Assembly (NCBI GenBank): GCA_965216695.1
Contig: OZ244212.1
Span: 4,464,001 to 4,528,000, forward strand
Source: G965216695 sp965216695
GTDB taxonomy: Bacteria > Pseudomonadota > Gammaproteobacteria > Pseudomonadales > Azotimanducaceae
Reading direction: 5' to 3'
DNA: 64,000 bases
The notes below the pieces were generated by a model, which was not told the origin of the DNA, searched no databases, and saw only the letters and a list, made by a program, of their open reading frames with translations. Positions 37,201-43,404 of this stretch are shown piece after piece (within the stretch, counting starts at the first letter, position 1; each line of letters starts with the position of its first letter). A program made the translations under genes and the position numbers.

Positions 37201-39185
37201 TGGCTGACTCGCTCGGTAAACTCGGCAGCGCCAGCGTGTCGATTTCGATCGTGCCGAATGCTTCACCGACGGTTATCGTAACGTCGCCGCCCGAGGGTGC
37301 GAGCTTCATTGAAGGTACTCCCGTGGATCTGGTTGCAAGTGCTGCAGATCCGGAGGACGGAGATTTGAGCGCCGGACTTGCCTGGACGTCGAGCATTGAT
37401 GGCGCATTGGGTACCGGAGGCGTGTTACAGGTCAACGCGTTGTCGTTGGGCGATCATCTGCTGACCGCCAGCGTGGTGGACTCGTTGGGCGCTGACGGGT
37501 CCTCCTCGGTGACGATCAATGTGCGGGTAAATCAACCGCCGGCAATATCGCTGACGACCCCTACAGACGGTTCGACCCACTACGCTGGTGACACGATCGT
37601 GTTCACCGCCAGTGCCGCCGATCCGGACGACGGCGATCTGTCTGAATCGATTGTTTGGTCGTCGGACGTAGCGGGAGTTCTCGGCACCGGCGCATCGATC
37701 CAACGCAATGATCTGGCGGTGGCGGTGCATGCGGTGACCGCGTCGGTTACCGACGCGCAAGGTGCGACTGCACAACAGGGGTTGTCGATCGAGGTGATCG
37801 ACAACACACCGCCGTCCATCACGCTTGTTGCGCCCACGGGCGACGTCACGCTCTTCACGGATGAGACGCTCACGCTTACGGGCACAGCTTCAGATGCCGA
37901 GGACGGAGATCTGTCGGGTGTAATCGCCTGGGCGTCCGACCTCGACGGGCCGCTTGGCGGCGGGCCGTCGCTGGTTACGGGGCCATTTGCCGAGGGCGCG
38001 CGGACGATCACTGCGGTGGTCTCGGACACCCGCGGCGCGCAAGCCAGCGTGACATTTGTGGCAACGGTGCTTGTTCGGCCAAATCAACCACCGGAGGTCG
38101 CGATTGCGTCACCCGCAGACGGCGCAGACTATCTCGCGCTCGAGTCCGTTCTGTTTGGTGGATCTGCCACCGACGCCGAAGACGGAAACCTGTCTGGCGC
38201 GTTGCAGTGGACATCATCGTTAGACGGCGCGCTCGGCAGCGGCGCGACTGTGGACACCACGGCGCTATCCGTCGGCACACACATGATTACTGCAGCTGTG
38301 ACCGACAGCGGCGGGCTGACCGGCGAAAGCTCCGTCACCGTAGATATATTGCCGAACGCGTTGCCGGTGATCACAGTTTCCAGCCCAGTGGAGGGCGTGT
38401 CCATCACGCTTGGGGACGCGCTCGATCTGGCCGCGGTTGCGACTGACGCAGAGAGCGGCGATCTGAGCCAATTCCTGGAATGGATCAGCGATGTCGATGG
38501 CTCACTTGGCTTCGGCAGCCCACTGCAGATTTCCTCGCTTTCACTCGGTGCGCACGTGATCACCGCAATCGTGAGTGACGCGCAGGGGCAAACCGCAACC
38601 GTTGAGCGAAACATCACCGTACTGCCGCAACCGGTTACGGTGACCTACATAGTTGGTGCGCAAGACGAGGATGCGCAGGAAGATCTGGAAGGGCGTGTGC
38701 AACTCAACGGACAAAAGCTGGAACTCGGCGTAAACCGGAGGGGCGTGCCAATGCTCACTGGCCTGTATTTCGGCGACGTGCAGATTCCCGTCGGCGCATC
38801 GATTCTGAATGCAAGCGTAGCGTTTGCGGCGGCAGACGACGACTCCACCCCCGCCACGTTGCAGATTCGTGGCGCGCTCGACCCGCTGTCGCCCCCATTC
38901 ACAAACGTGTCCGGCGACTTGAGCGCCCGCGCCACCACCGACGGATCGGTGCCTTGGCAGCCCGATCCTTGGACGAAGGGAGACGCGAGTGCAGCCCAAA
39001 CCACGCCTGATATAGGGCTCCTCGTTCAGGAGATTGTGGACCAACCCGGGTGGTTGGGGCAGGGGAACATTGTCGTCTTTGTGGATGGCTCGGGGCGACG
39101 CGTTGCGGAGGGCTATGGCCAGGCGCCGTCCGTCGTACCAGCCAGGCTCGACATTACGTATCGGCCACCCCTCCCGGGCGAGTAG
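31251..39185 (+). CDS. Giant exported protein: sorbosone-dehydrogenase-like head with Ig/PKD-like repeats
   Basis: 2644 residues. A signal peptide (about 25-43, ending GQAAHG) leads to a six-bladed propeller of the PQQ glucose/sorbosone dehydrogenase type (44-462; LTRPVDLEWLPDGRLLIAEK, GLRNPYRFRVHPTTG). Three DNRLRE-like domains lie at about 465-640, 1005-1185 and 2461-2644. Between them are about 17 repeats of roughly 90 residues in the style of Ig or PKD domains (ATDAEDGDLS, VTDSGG). No membrane anchor, LPXTG or clear type I or IX sorting signal ends the protein. It is probably a cell-surface or secreted adhesin or carbohydrate-active protein. A GGGAG site precedes ATG 31251. Confidence 0.85.
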   Translation: MSGGCAPRSTQAETRSGTNLSARVARTLAVACIWLVGQAAHGVNLPPGFLLENVASGLTRPVDLEWLPDGRLLIAEKGGRVRVLDNGVLLPTPFIDISASVNKSADRGLLGVAAHPDFPNTPWVYLLHTYDPPETAGFSDQRGPDGTGQRVSRLVRVNADPATGYATAVAGSEVVLLGTASTWTNIGDPAAEQDNLTAPLSCGQMGAYIRDCIPAEGLSHSIGTVQFGPNGNLFVGSGDAATWTTVAPSAVRALDVESLAGKVLRIDPVTGDGVSTNPFWDGDPSSNASKVWQMGLRNPYRFRVHPTTGAVWIGDVGWEQWEELNTGPPGADFGWPCYEGDDTGSAQQPGYAALAECQSYYTTATPTAPAYSYVHVSGIGGSAVAGDVYQHTAFPTEYHGKLFLADYSFQSLRTVDLDATPVVVTPFATDILTVDAAVGPDGALYVVNVVSGVLSRIVHLGGPIVSADVRVSSSGDDVEEAADGTVFVTSSDLEMTLDGSQQTVGVRFQSVNLPQGAEVASAYIQFATDETTSVATNLTIEALAEDDASTFGSADFAVSSRVRGSASASWSPAPWNTVGEVSVLQRTPDLTALVQEILDRPGWQLGNAMAFVVTGTGERVAESFNGDPTLAPLLHVDLVPDNSAPTVTIVQPADGTTVAEADPVTFQAVVDDDEDDPATLTVDWASSLDGSLGTGNPLVVSTLTLGVHTITASVQDSGGLQGFDSIDLTVVVAGNTPPVATIDTPLPGTLWTVDELVAYSGTGTDAEDGPLPPSALAWDVEITHNDHTHVDYHASQGASGQFPYPDHDDNSFLTLCLTVTDSAGAQDEACQDLLPLTATYDFHTDPSGLDLTYNALTQTTPFSHDIPVGATRLIAAPSPQGTQEFLEWSIGGDAAQQILIDAAGASLTATYNSAPSVTILSPADGSVFAEGLPIAFSASASDPESGDVSDAVQWSSSRDGPFAQTGANVSQTLSRGHHRITALATDVNGATGSADIHVYVTPANGVAQVVDVRVIAGTDDAEEAATGEMDLTSSDLEMVLDVTDQTVGVRLTDLPVPPGSVVTHAYIQFTADEQTSVATDLSVRGEATDDAQTFTTALLNLSSRPLTVEAASWSPPPWFAGEADLNQRTPELAPIVNEIVSRTGWQHGNAMAFIVTGVGERVAESHSGDPSATALLHLEFVEPVANESPDVTITAPLDGTTVAEATVVTLTGTASDPEDGDLSGAIVWASDLSGSLGSGASLDTLLDPGVHSITAEVTDSGGLQAQSAVTVTVEANAPPSVTISSPAPGTSVFEGETVLLVATATDAQDGDLSAQIDWSSDIDGALGTGASVDVATLSPGPHVLTASVADALGEVGSDTTTVTVNVNQPPSVSITNPLEGASFVEGALVSFAGSAVDAEDGDLTPALDWSSNLDGALGTGTAFDLTTLSIGAHLVTATVVDSHGEPGSASVSISVTANTPPVVSISSPPPGTTVTEGETVSLVATATDAEDGDLSPQIDWSSDVDGALGTGASLDVATLSPGPHVLTASVADALGEIGSDITTVTVNVNQPPSVSITNPLEGASFVEGALVSFAGSAADAEDGDLTPALAWSSNLDGALGTGAAFDLTTLSIGTHLVTATVVDSHGEPGSASVSISVTANTPPVVSISSPPPGTTVTEGETVSLVATATDAEDGDLSPQIDWTSDIDGALGSGGSIAVSTLSVGTHLLTAAVVDSHGVPGSATTSVVVNANQAPVVAISSPADGVDVVEGTVLEFRAQANDTEDGDLSAQIVWTSELSGALGTGAALDLALPIGAHTVTAHVTDSGTLIGTDAIVLTVRANTPPEVTLLSPVAGTTVLEGEAVALTGSATDAEDGDLSAQINWTSDIDGALGTGANVSVSTLSVGTHLLTAAATDSHGAVANATTSATVNVNNAPVVSIASPADGSTFTAGEVVSFAASATDAEDGDLTNVVSWLSDLDAALATGGLFDTSDLSIGAHQITAQVADSLGKLGSASVSISIVPNASPTVIVTSPPEGASFIEGTPVDLVASAADPEDGDLSAGLAWTSSIDGALGTGGVLQVNALSLGDHLLTASVVDSLGADGSSSVTINVRVNQPPAISLTTPTDGSTHYAGDTIVFTASAADPDDGDLSESIVWSSDVAGVLGTGASIQRNDLAVAVHAVTASVTDAQGATAQQGLSIEVIDNTPPSITLVAPTGDVTLFTDETLTLTGTASDAEDGDLSGVIAWASDLDGPLGGGPSLVTGPFAEGARTITAVVSDTRGAQASVTFVATVLVRPNQPPEVAIASPADGADYLALESVLFGGSATDAEDGNLSGALQWTSSLDGALGSGATVDTTALSVGTHMITAAVTDSGGLTGESSVTVDILPNALPVITVSSPVEGVSITLGDALDLAAVATDAESGDLSQFLEWISDVDGSLGFGSPLQISSLSLGAHVITAIVSDAQGQTATVERNITVLPQPVTVTYIVGAQDEDAQEDLEGRVQLNGQKLELGVNRRGVPMLTGLYFGDVQIPVGASILNASVAFAAADDDSTPATLQIRGALDPLSPPFTNVSGDLSARATTDGSVPWQPDPWTKGDASAAQTTPDIGLLVQEIVDQPGWLGQGNIVVFVDGSGRRVAEGYGQAPSVVPARLDITYRPPLPGE
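35080..36290 (+). repeat. 546-bp near-identical tandem duplication inside the giant gene
   Basis: Two consecutive 546-bp blocks, each encoding two Ig-like repeats, are almost identical in DNA. For example GCGAGCCGGG occurs at 35581 and 36127, and TCAACCACCG at 35351 and 35897. The copies differ by a few scattered substitutions. This points to recent repeat-number change by recombination, with possible length variation between strains. Confidence 0.9.
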
Positions 39186-39243
39186 CTAGACCGGGATAGG
39201 AGTGGCCCTCGGCTGGTAAACGGATAGAATAGGCTGGCTTCAG

Positions 39244-39264
39244 CGGGGCGTAGCGCATGTCTGG
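39244..39264 (+). repeat. Duplicate of the tRNA-Pro 5' end
   Basis: CGGGGCGTAGCGCA followed by GTCTGG (with one extra T between them) repeats the first 20 bases of the tRNA-Pro gene 111 bases upstream. The following bases fold as CCGATGC/GCATCGG and do not form a tRNA. It may be a tRNA gene remnant left by an earlier duplication or integration. Confidence 0.6.
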
Positions 39265-39354
39265 GACCGATGCTTCGCATCGGCGCGCTCGTTGACCGGG
39301 GGAGCCCCAGTCACGCGCTGGGAGCATGTCGAGGATTGATCAGTTTGCCAAATT

Positions 39355-39431
39355 CGGGGCGTAGCGCAGTCTGGTAGCGCACTTGACTGGGGGTCAAGTG
39401 GTCGCAGGTTCAAATCCTGCCGTCCCGACCA
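39355..39431 (+). tRNA. tRNA-Pro (anticodon GGG)
   Basis: 77 bases with an encoded CCA end. The acceptor arms CGGGGCG and CGTCCCG pair with one G-U. The D arm GCGC-AGTCTGGTA-GCGC is normal, the anticodon stem is CTTGA/TCAAG with loop CTGGGGG giving GGG, and the T arm has GGTTCAAATCC. The 3' end is the likely target of the prophage integrase, whose gene ends 85 bases downstream. Confidence 0.95.
39400..39431. other. Probable prophage attachment site (left att)
   Basis: A tyrosine integrase gene lies immediately beyond and points toward the tRNA, the classic layout of integration at a tRNA 3' end, where the T arm and CCA end form the core. The other copy must lie beyond 64000, so the exact core cannot be defined here. 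Confidence 0.55.
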
Positions 39432-39516
39432 GAATTTTTCCTTTCTTTTCATTGGTTTAGAGCCTCTTCCCGCAATTCGTGTCTGCCTACACTTTTGGGG
39501 GTGTGCCTCACGATCT

Positions 39517-40485
39517 TCATACGTCCACCTTCACCGGGCCGATCCGATAGACGCTCTCGGTCGTGGACCGATGGCGGTGTCCGAGTAGTTTCTGTGCGAG
39601 CTCGATCGTCTCTGCGTCGGTAGCGACCGTCTTGCGAATGTCGTGCTCGTGGAACGGCTCGCCGGAGAATGCGTTCATGGCGCGCCTCCAAGCTGAGTTA
39701 AAGCCCGTAACGGTCATCGGGTTGGCTTTCTGATTCAGAAACAGCGGTCCGCGCTCAAGTCGGCCGTTCAGAATGTCAGCCAGCACGTACTTCAACGTCT
39801 CGCCCTGATAGCTGACCGCGCGGCCGCCTTTGCTGGGCGGCGGCGTGAGCGTGTGGGTCTTACGATCCCAATGCTCAGTCAGATTGATCGATAGCAGTTG
39901 GCCCTTGCGCAAGCCGGTGACGAGTTTCAGCGTGATGTAGCCGCGCAGCCGCGGTGCCGACTTGCAGAATGCCTCGATTTCGTCTCGCGTCGGTACGCGC
40001 TCGCGCTTCGGCTCAGCGTTCGCTCCCTTGCGCGTGATCTGTCCACGTAGAGGGTTGTTGTCGATCGCGCCGATCTGCACGCCATAGGTCAGGGCGGAAC
40101 TGAGCACCGACACTTCGCGATTACCGGCGACCCTCGGGCGCTTCGTCCGGTAGGCGTAGGCGTGTGATGCCCTGATCGACTTCGGGCGGACGTGCCCGAA
40201 CACTTTCCGAAGCGGGACCAGATGGTGCCGGTACGCTGCGTGCGTCGATTCCGCGAGCCACGGGAGGACGTAGCCGGTCCACCACGCATTGAACAGATCA
40301 TCCATCGTGTAGACTTCGTCGTCGTGGCCGATACGCTCGTACCACGTGCGATACGCCTCGCCGACCGTTCGACCCAGCCAGAACCACTTTTTGCCGTCCC
40401 ATTCAGCCTCTTTCCCGGGCGGCACACGGTAGTACCAGGCGCCATGATTCTTTATCCAGCGCGGCGGATGCTTAGATTGCGTCAA
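39517..40485 (-). CDS. int: Prophage tyrosine-recombinase integrase
   Basis: 322 residues. The catalytic set is complete: Arg193 (TGLRKGQ), His281 and Arg284 (HDIR), His303 (LLGHRHRS) and Tyr313 (SVYR). The N-terminal 60 residues give a compact arm-type DNA-binding region, followed by a core-binding SAM-like domain. It inserts and excises the prophage at tRNA-Pro with host IHF as a likely helper. Its start overlaps the DUF4224 gene by 14 bases, and it is the last gene of the leftward early operon. Confidence 0.95.
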   Translation of the reverse strand: MTQSKHPPRWIKNHGAWYYRVPPGKEAEWDGKKWFWLGRTVGEAYRTWYERIGHDDEVYTMDDLFNAWWTGYVLPWLAESTHAAYRHHLVPLRKVFGHVRPKSIRASHAYAYRTKRPRVAGNREVSVLSSALTYGVQIGAIDNNPLRGQITRKGANAEPKRERVPTRDEIEAFCKSAPRLRGYITLKLVTGLRKGQLLSINLTEHWDRKTHTLTPPPSKGGRAVSYQGETLKYVLADILNGRLERGPLFLNQKANPMTVTGFNSAWRRAMNAFSGEPFHEHDIRKTVATDAETIELAQKLLGHRHRSTTESVYRIGPVKVDV

Positions 40486-40675
40486 AGTCTGGTTCCCCCA
40501 TCAGATCCCCTCGGGGATCATGCTTGCGCTCCAGCACGATTCGCAACACCTTTGGCCTCCCGAGCGGCGTGACCTCGAACGGAATCCCCATCCGCGTCAA
40601 CGCCTCGATCTGCTTTTTCGGATATTTGTAGTCCGTCAGATCGATCAGTTCGTCTCGGGTCAGTGTCAGGCTCAC
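40472..40675 (-). CDS. DUF4224 protein, possible excisionase-like partner of Int
   Basis: 67 residues: LTRDELIDLTDYKYPKKQIE, then LTRMGIPFEVTPLGRPKVLR. This is the DUF4224 pattern, a small helix-turn-helix-like domain almost always next to phage integrases. It may direct excision or regulate int. The stop overlaps the integrase start, so the two are translationally coupled. Confidence 0.75.
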   Translation of the reverse strand: MSLTLTRDELIDLTDYKYPKKQIEALTRMGIPFEVTPLGRPKVLRIVLERKHDPRGDLMGEPDFDAI

Positions 40676-40702
40676 TCCGCGCCCTCCGTGATGATGTGCA
40701 CG

Positions 40703-41125
40703 CTACGCCAAATCCAGCGATGGCTGTGCTGTGCGGCGCTTCTGCATCGGCAGATTGTCCGGGTTCAGATCGATTCCTACCCATGCGCGCCCAAGCGATT
40801 GCGCAACCTGCGCAGTGGTACCAGAGCCCATGAACGGATCCAGCACCACATCGCCGGGCCTGCTGCCCGCCAGTATGCACGGCTCAATAAGTTTCGGCGG
40901 GAATGTTGCGAAGTGCGCCTCTGCATACGGCACAGTCGCAACGGTCCAGACGCTACGTTTGTTGCGTCCCTTTTCCGCCTGCTCCGCCTTCGTCATCTTG
41001 TCCCACCTTTCGTTGAATCCTGCGTGACGCCGCCCATGTCCGCGCTGCTTGTCGGTTCGGCGCGAAAATCCTTGACCGCGTTCCGCCTTCAGGCCACTCA
41101 TCCCATGAGGGCTTCCAGCAATCTC
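40703..41125 (-). pseudogene. C-terminal remnant of a phage DNA methyltransferase
   Basis: The frame encodes the C-terminal half of an N4/N6-type DNA methyltransferase: NKRSVWTVATVPYAEAHFAT, FPPKLIEPCILAGS and the SAM motif VLDPFMGSGTTAQVAQSLGR. The catalytic (D/N)PPY half is missing; an in-frame TAG lies at 41126-41128, and upstream sequence belongs to another gene. A 132-residue product could start at 41101 but should be inactive. Confidence 0.75.
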
Positions 41126-41126
41126 C

Positions 41127-41248
41127 TAGTACAATGAAATCGCCAATCATGCTGTGAGGCTGCGGCTTCACCGCCGCGTCTGCGTCTTCCGCCCAGGCAG
41201 AATCGCGTTGACCATCGGGCCGCTGAAAAGGATGGGGCGACTAGCCAT
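41127..41248 (-). pseudogene. Frameshifted 5' fragment of a phage TQTRR-type (ASCH-like) gene
   Basis: From ATG 41248 the frame reads MASRPILFSGPMVNAILPG then RKTQTRR and stops (41168). In the next frame it continues VKPQPHSMIGD. Intact phage relatives run through from GRKTQTRR into VKPQP without a break, so a one-base frameshift has split the gene. Its body is lost, and the remnant abuts the methyltransferase remnant. Confidence 0.7.
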
Positions 41249-41254
41249 TATCGT

Positions 41255-41599
41255 TCAATCGGCCACCCTTCGCGCCTGCTCTCCGAACGGATCCCATTCT
41301 CGCGAGATGCGAAACTCGTAGTTGCCCGGCGGCAATTCGATTGCGTCGTGCGGGACCGCAGCGTCCTGGCGCACTCGCTCGGCATTCGCGATCGCGGCGT
41401 AGAAAATTTGAAGCCCGTCGGGCACATCCTGTACCCGCTCTACAACATCGCCGCCAGTCAACACGTGGTGGTGGCCCTGCTCCGAATGCGAAAGGATGAC
41501 CCCCGCCTCGATTCGTTCTGCGGGCTTGGAATTGCATTCAGGGATGCGGTCGATCTTGATTATGACGACCTCGCCCTGTTGTCCGATGACTTGTTTCAT
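41255..41599 (-). CDS. Small unknown protein paired with the DUF6745-like gene
   Basis: 114 residues, with HSEQGHHHVLTGGDVVERVQ near the middle and LPPGNYEFRISREWDPFGEQ near the end; the layout resembles a small beta-barrel. AAGGAC stands seven bases before ATG 41599, and the gene follows the DUF6745-like gene by three bases. The same two-gene pairing is, as I recall, common for DUF6745 proteins, but function is unknown. Confidence 0.65.
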   Translation of the reverse strand: MKQVIGQQGEVVIIKIDRIPECNSKPAERIEAGVILSHSEQGHHHVLTGGDVVERVQDVPDGLQIFYAAIANAERVRQDAAVPHDAIELPPGNYEFRISREWDPFGEQARRVAD

Positions 41600-41602
41600 T
41601 GG

Positions 41603-43051
41603 TTAAGTCCTTATTGGTGGATGTTGGTATTCAGATTGCGGATCACCGATCCGCCATGCTTGCGCTGCTACCGTGGTATCAATCGGCAATCCGTCGATGT
41701 CCGAGACTCTCGGCACGGCCTCGACGATGATCCCGTTTCGGGGGCAGCGCGCTTTCAGGAATCGTCCCGGTTCTGGCAGCCCGGGCAGTGTCAATTCGAT
41801 CAGCGATCCAAGATCCTCGTTGCCACTGTCGTGGATCACCTTGGCTTCGAGCACTTCGAGCATCTTCGGCCATCCGACGATGGCGGCGCCGGCTGCGCGT
41901 TGCTCTACATTTTCCACCGCCAGCACGTCGGCCGGATGGAGGTTCTCGCGGTCCTCGATCCAATGCGCGGGCACGCGGACGCCGTGCCAGTGATAGAGAG
42001 CCCAGCCATCGCGCCATCTGTGGGATGGGCCGTTGTCACAGTGCGGCCGGTTGTTTTCATCGATCAATATCCGCTCCGGAAAATCAGAGACGATGCAGAA
42101 TTCCTCGTGCAGCACGCGGAACCCGCCGTGAATTCCCGCCTGCTCCCACCAGTGATATTTTTCGTATTCGGGCAGGCGCAGCCCGATGATGTCTCGCATC
42201 GCTGAATGGAACGCGAGCCATCCAGCCCACATATTCCCGCCCTGATACGCCTCCCACCAGCGAGTCGCGTGGTGCAAGCCCTCCGGCCCAGCGAGATGGA
42301 AACATGCACGAGCAGCCCCGCTGGCGGCGCTTTCGGCGGCGCTTTCGGTGGCGCTGTCGGTGGCGTTGACGGTGGCGTTGATGGTGGCGTTGATGGTGGC
42401 TCTGCGGGTGGGGCTGACCGTGGCGGCGCTGTCGGTGGCGCCGGCGGCGCTTTCGGTGGCGCTGATGGTGGCGCTGTCGGCGGCGTCGCGGGTGGCTCTG
42501 TAGGTGGCGTTGATGGTGGCTCTGCGGGTGGGGCTGACCGTGGCGTTGATGGTGGCTCTGCGGGTGGGGCTGACCGTGGCGTTGATGGTGGCTCTGCGGG
42601 TGGGGCTGACCGTGGCGTTGACGGTGGCGTTGATGGTGGCTCTGTCGGTGGCGCCGGCGGCGTCGCTGTAGGTGGCGCTGACTGTGGCGCTGTCGGTGGC
42701 GCTGTAGGTGGCGCTGCAGGTGGCGTCTAGGGCGGGGCTGACGGTGGCGCTGCAGGTGGCGTCGTGGGCGGGGCTGACGGTGGCGCTCTTACGGGCAGCC
42801 CATATCGCGCTTGCTGCCCCATACGCAAACGCCATCACGAGTGGAGAGGGGGCTATCACCACGCGCGGTTTTTTGAGCCCGGCCGCAGCGTAGAGCCCCT
42901 CGATTGCCGGAATGATCTTGTCGGGCTCGATCGGGTCGGTGCGGAATGCACGGTTGATCCATACCTCGGACAATGCCCGCATCTGCGCTCGCTCAGATTC
43001 CGTTATGCCGCCCTCGGCGCGGGTTGGGGTCCGGATGATTTTGCTACCCAT
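41603..43051 (-). CDS. DUF6745-like protein with an internal tetrapeptide-repeat region
   Basis: 482 residues from ATG 43051 (GGGAAG upstream). The N-terminus (SEVWINRAFRTDPIEPDK, AAAGLKKPRVVIAPSP) and C-terminus (MWAGWLAFHSAMRDIIGLRL, HCDNGPSHRWRDGWALYHWH) match DUF6745 as I recall it. Between them, residues 89-248 are a low-complexity run with a four-residue period (SATV, NATI, RRAT and similar). Its function is unknown. It overlaps the upstream zinc-ribbon gene by eight bases. The frame is open further upstream, but those residues are read from that other gene. Confidence 0.65.
   Translation of the reverse strand: MGSKIIRTPTRAEGGITESERAQMRALSEVWINRAFRTDPIEPDKIIPAIEGLYAAAGLKKPRVVIAPSPLVMAFAYGAASAIWAARKSATVSPAHDATCSATVSPALDATCSATYSATDSATVSATYSDAAGATDRATINATVNATVSPTRRATINATVSPTRRATINATVSPTRRATINATYRATRDAADSATISATESAAGATDSAATVSPTRRATINATINATVNATDSATESAAESAASGAARACFHLAGPEGLHHATRWWEAYQGGNMWAGWLAFHSAMRDIIGLRLPEYEKYHWWEQAGIHGGFRVLHEEFCIVSDFPERILIDENNRPHCDNGPSHRWRDGWALYHWHGVRVPAHWIEDRENLHPADVLAVENVEQRAAGAAIVGWPKMLEVLEAKVIHDSGNEDLGSLIELTLPGLPEPGRFLKARCPRNGIIVEAVPRVSDIDGLPIDTTVAAQAWRIGDPQSEYQHPPIRT
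42308..42787 (-). repeat. 12-bp/36-bp periodic coding repeat inside the DUF6745-like gene
   Basis: The DNA for the tetrapeptide region has a 12-bp period. A 36-bp higher-order unit encoding RATINATVSPTR is repeated; exact copies of TCTGCGGGTGGGG start at 42401, 42521, 42557 and 42593 on the plus strand. Such arrays change length easily. Confidence 0.9.
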
Positions 43052-43304
43052 ATCTATGCTTCCCACATCGCTCACACATTGACCAGTCTGCCTCTGCACC
43101 CTGTCTCCATTCCGGCGCCACCTCCCATCTATCCGAACCTTTTCGGCAGCGAAATGTCTGGTCAGGAACAATCTCGTGTCTTGATTTGGTAATTGCATTC
43201 TGAACAATTGCGGGATGCTTACCGTCCTTGTCGCAAAACACCCAGTCGAAATGCACGTTTTCGTCGATGTACAGCCGCGCATACTCGTACTCTGGCTCAT
43301 CCAT
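43044..43304 (-). CDS. Small phage protein with C-terminal zinc-ribbon end
   Basis: 86 residues from ATG 43304, which has a strong GGGGAGG six bases upstream. The first part is acidic and aromatic (MDEPEYEYARLYIDENVHFD); the end is WSMCERCGKHRYG, close to the last residues of the microprotein just upstream (CKRCGEVQYG). Two more Cys (FCDKDG, FRCRKG) could complete a metal site. Unknown function, translationally linked on both sides. Confidence 0.65.
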   Translation of the reverse strand: MDEPEYEYARLYIDENVHFDWVFCDKDGKHPAIVQNAITKSRHEIVPDQTFRCRKGSDRWEVAPEWRQGAEADWSMCERCGKHRYG

Positions 43305-43404
43305 ACTGAACCTCCCCACAGCGCTTACAGATTCGATAGTCGGCCGCTGAACCCGATTGCCATTCGGGCCAACGGTGGCCAATGAGCCAGTACAGGAGTT
43401 TCAT
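43297..43404 (-). CDS. 35-residue zinc-ribbon-like microprotein
   Basis: A short gene between the coiled-coil gene and the 86-residue gene. It reads MKLLYWLIGHRWPEWQSGS and ends ADYRICKRCGEVQYG. The ATG overlaps the coiled-coil gene's stop (ATGA), and its TGA lies inside the next gene, so it is translated in an unbroken overlap chain. The GHRWP and CxxCG pattern recurs in small phage proteins, function unknown. Confidence 0.65.
   Translation of the reverse strand: MKLLYWLIGHRWPEWQSGSAADYRICKRCGEVQYG

Noticed and set aside
33887..38617. Many long minus-strand frames (up to 304 codons) inside the giant gene.
   Set aside because: All repeat with the period of the Ig-like repeats and mirror the coding strand. 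No starts with ribosome sites and no domain-like sequence.
40703..41101. A functional small DNA methyltransferase.
   Set aside because: The SAM-binding half is present but the (D/N)PPY catalytic half is missing and a stop lies just upstream, so it is listed as a remnant.
42401..42632. Regular 36-bp repeats that could suggest a CRISPR array.
   Set aside because: The copies are directly adjacent without unique spacers and lie inside a coding frame. No cas genes in the window.
42206..42730. A Gly-rich plus-strand frame across the DUF6745-like repeat region.
   Set aside because: It is the reverse reading of the 12-bp repeat array. The minus frame is conserved on both sides of the array.
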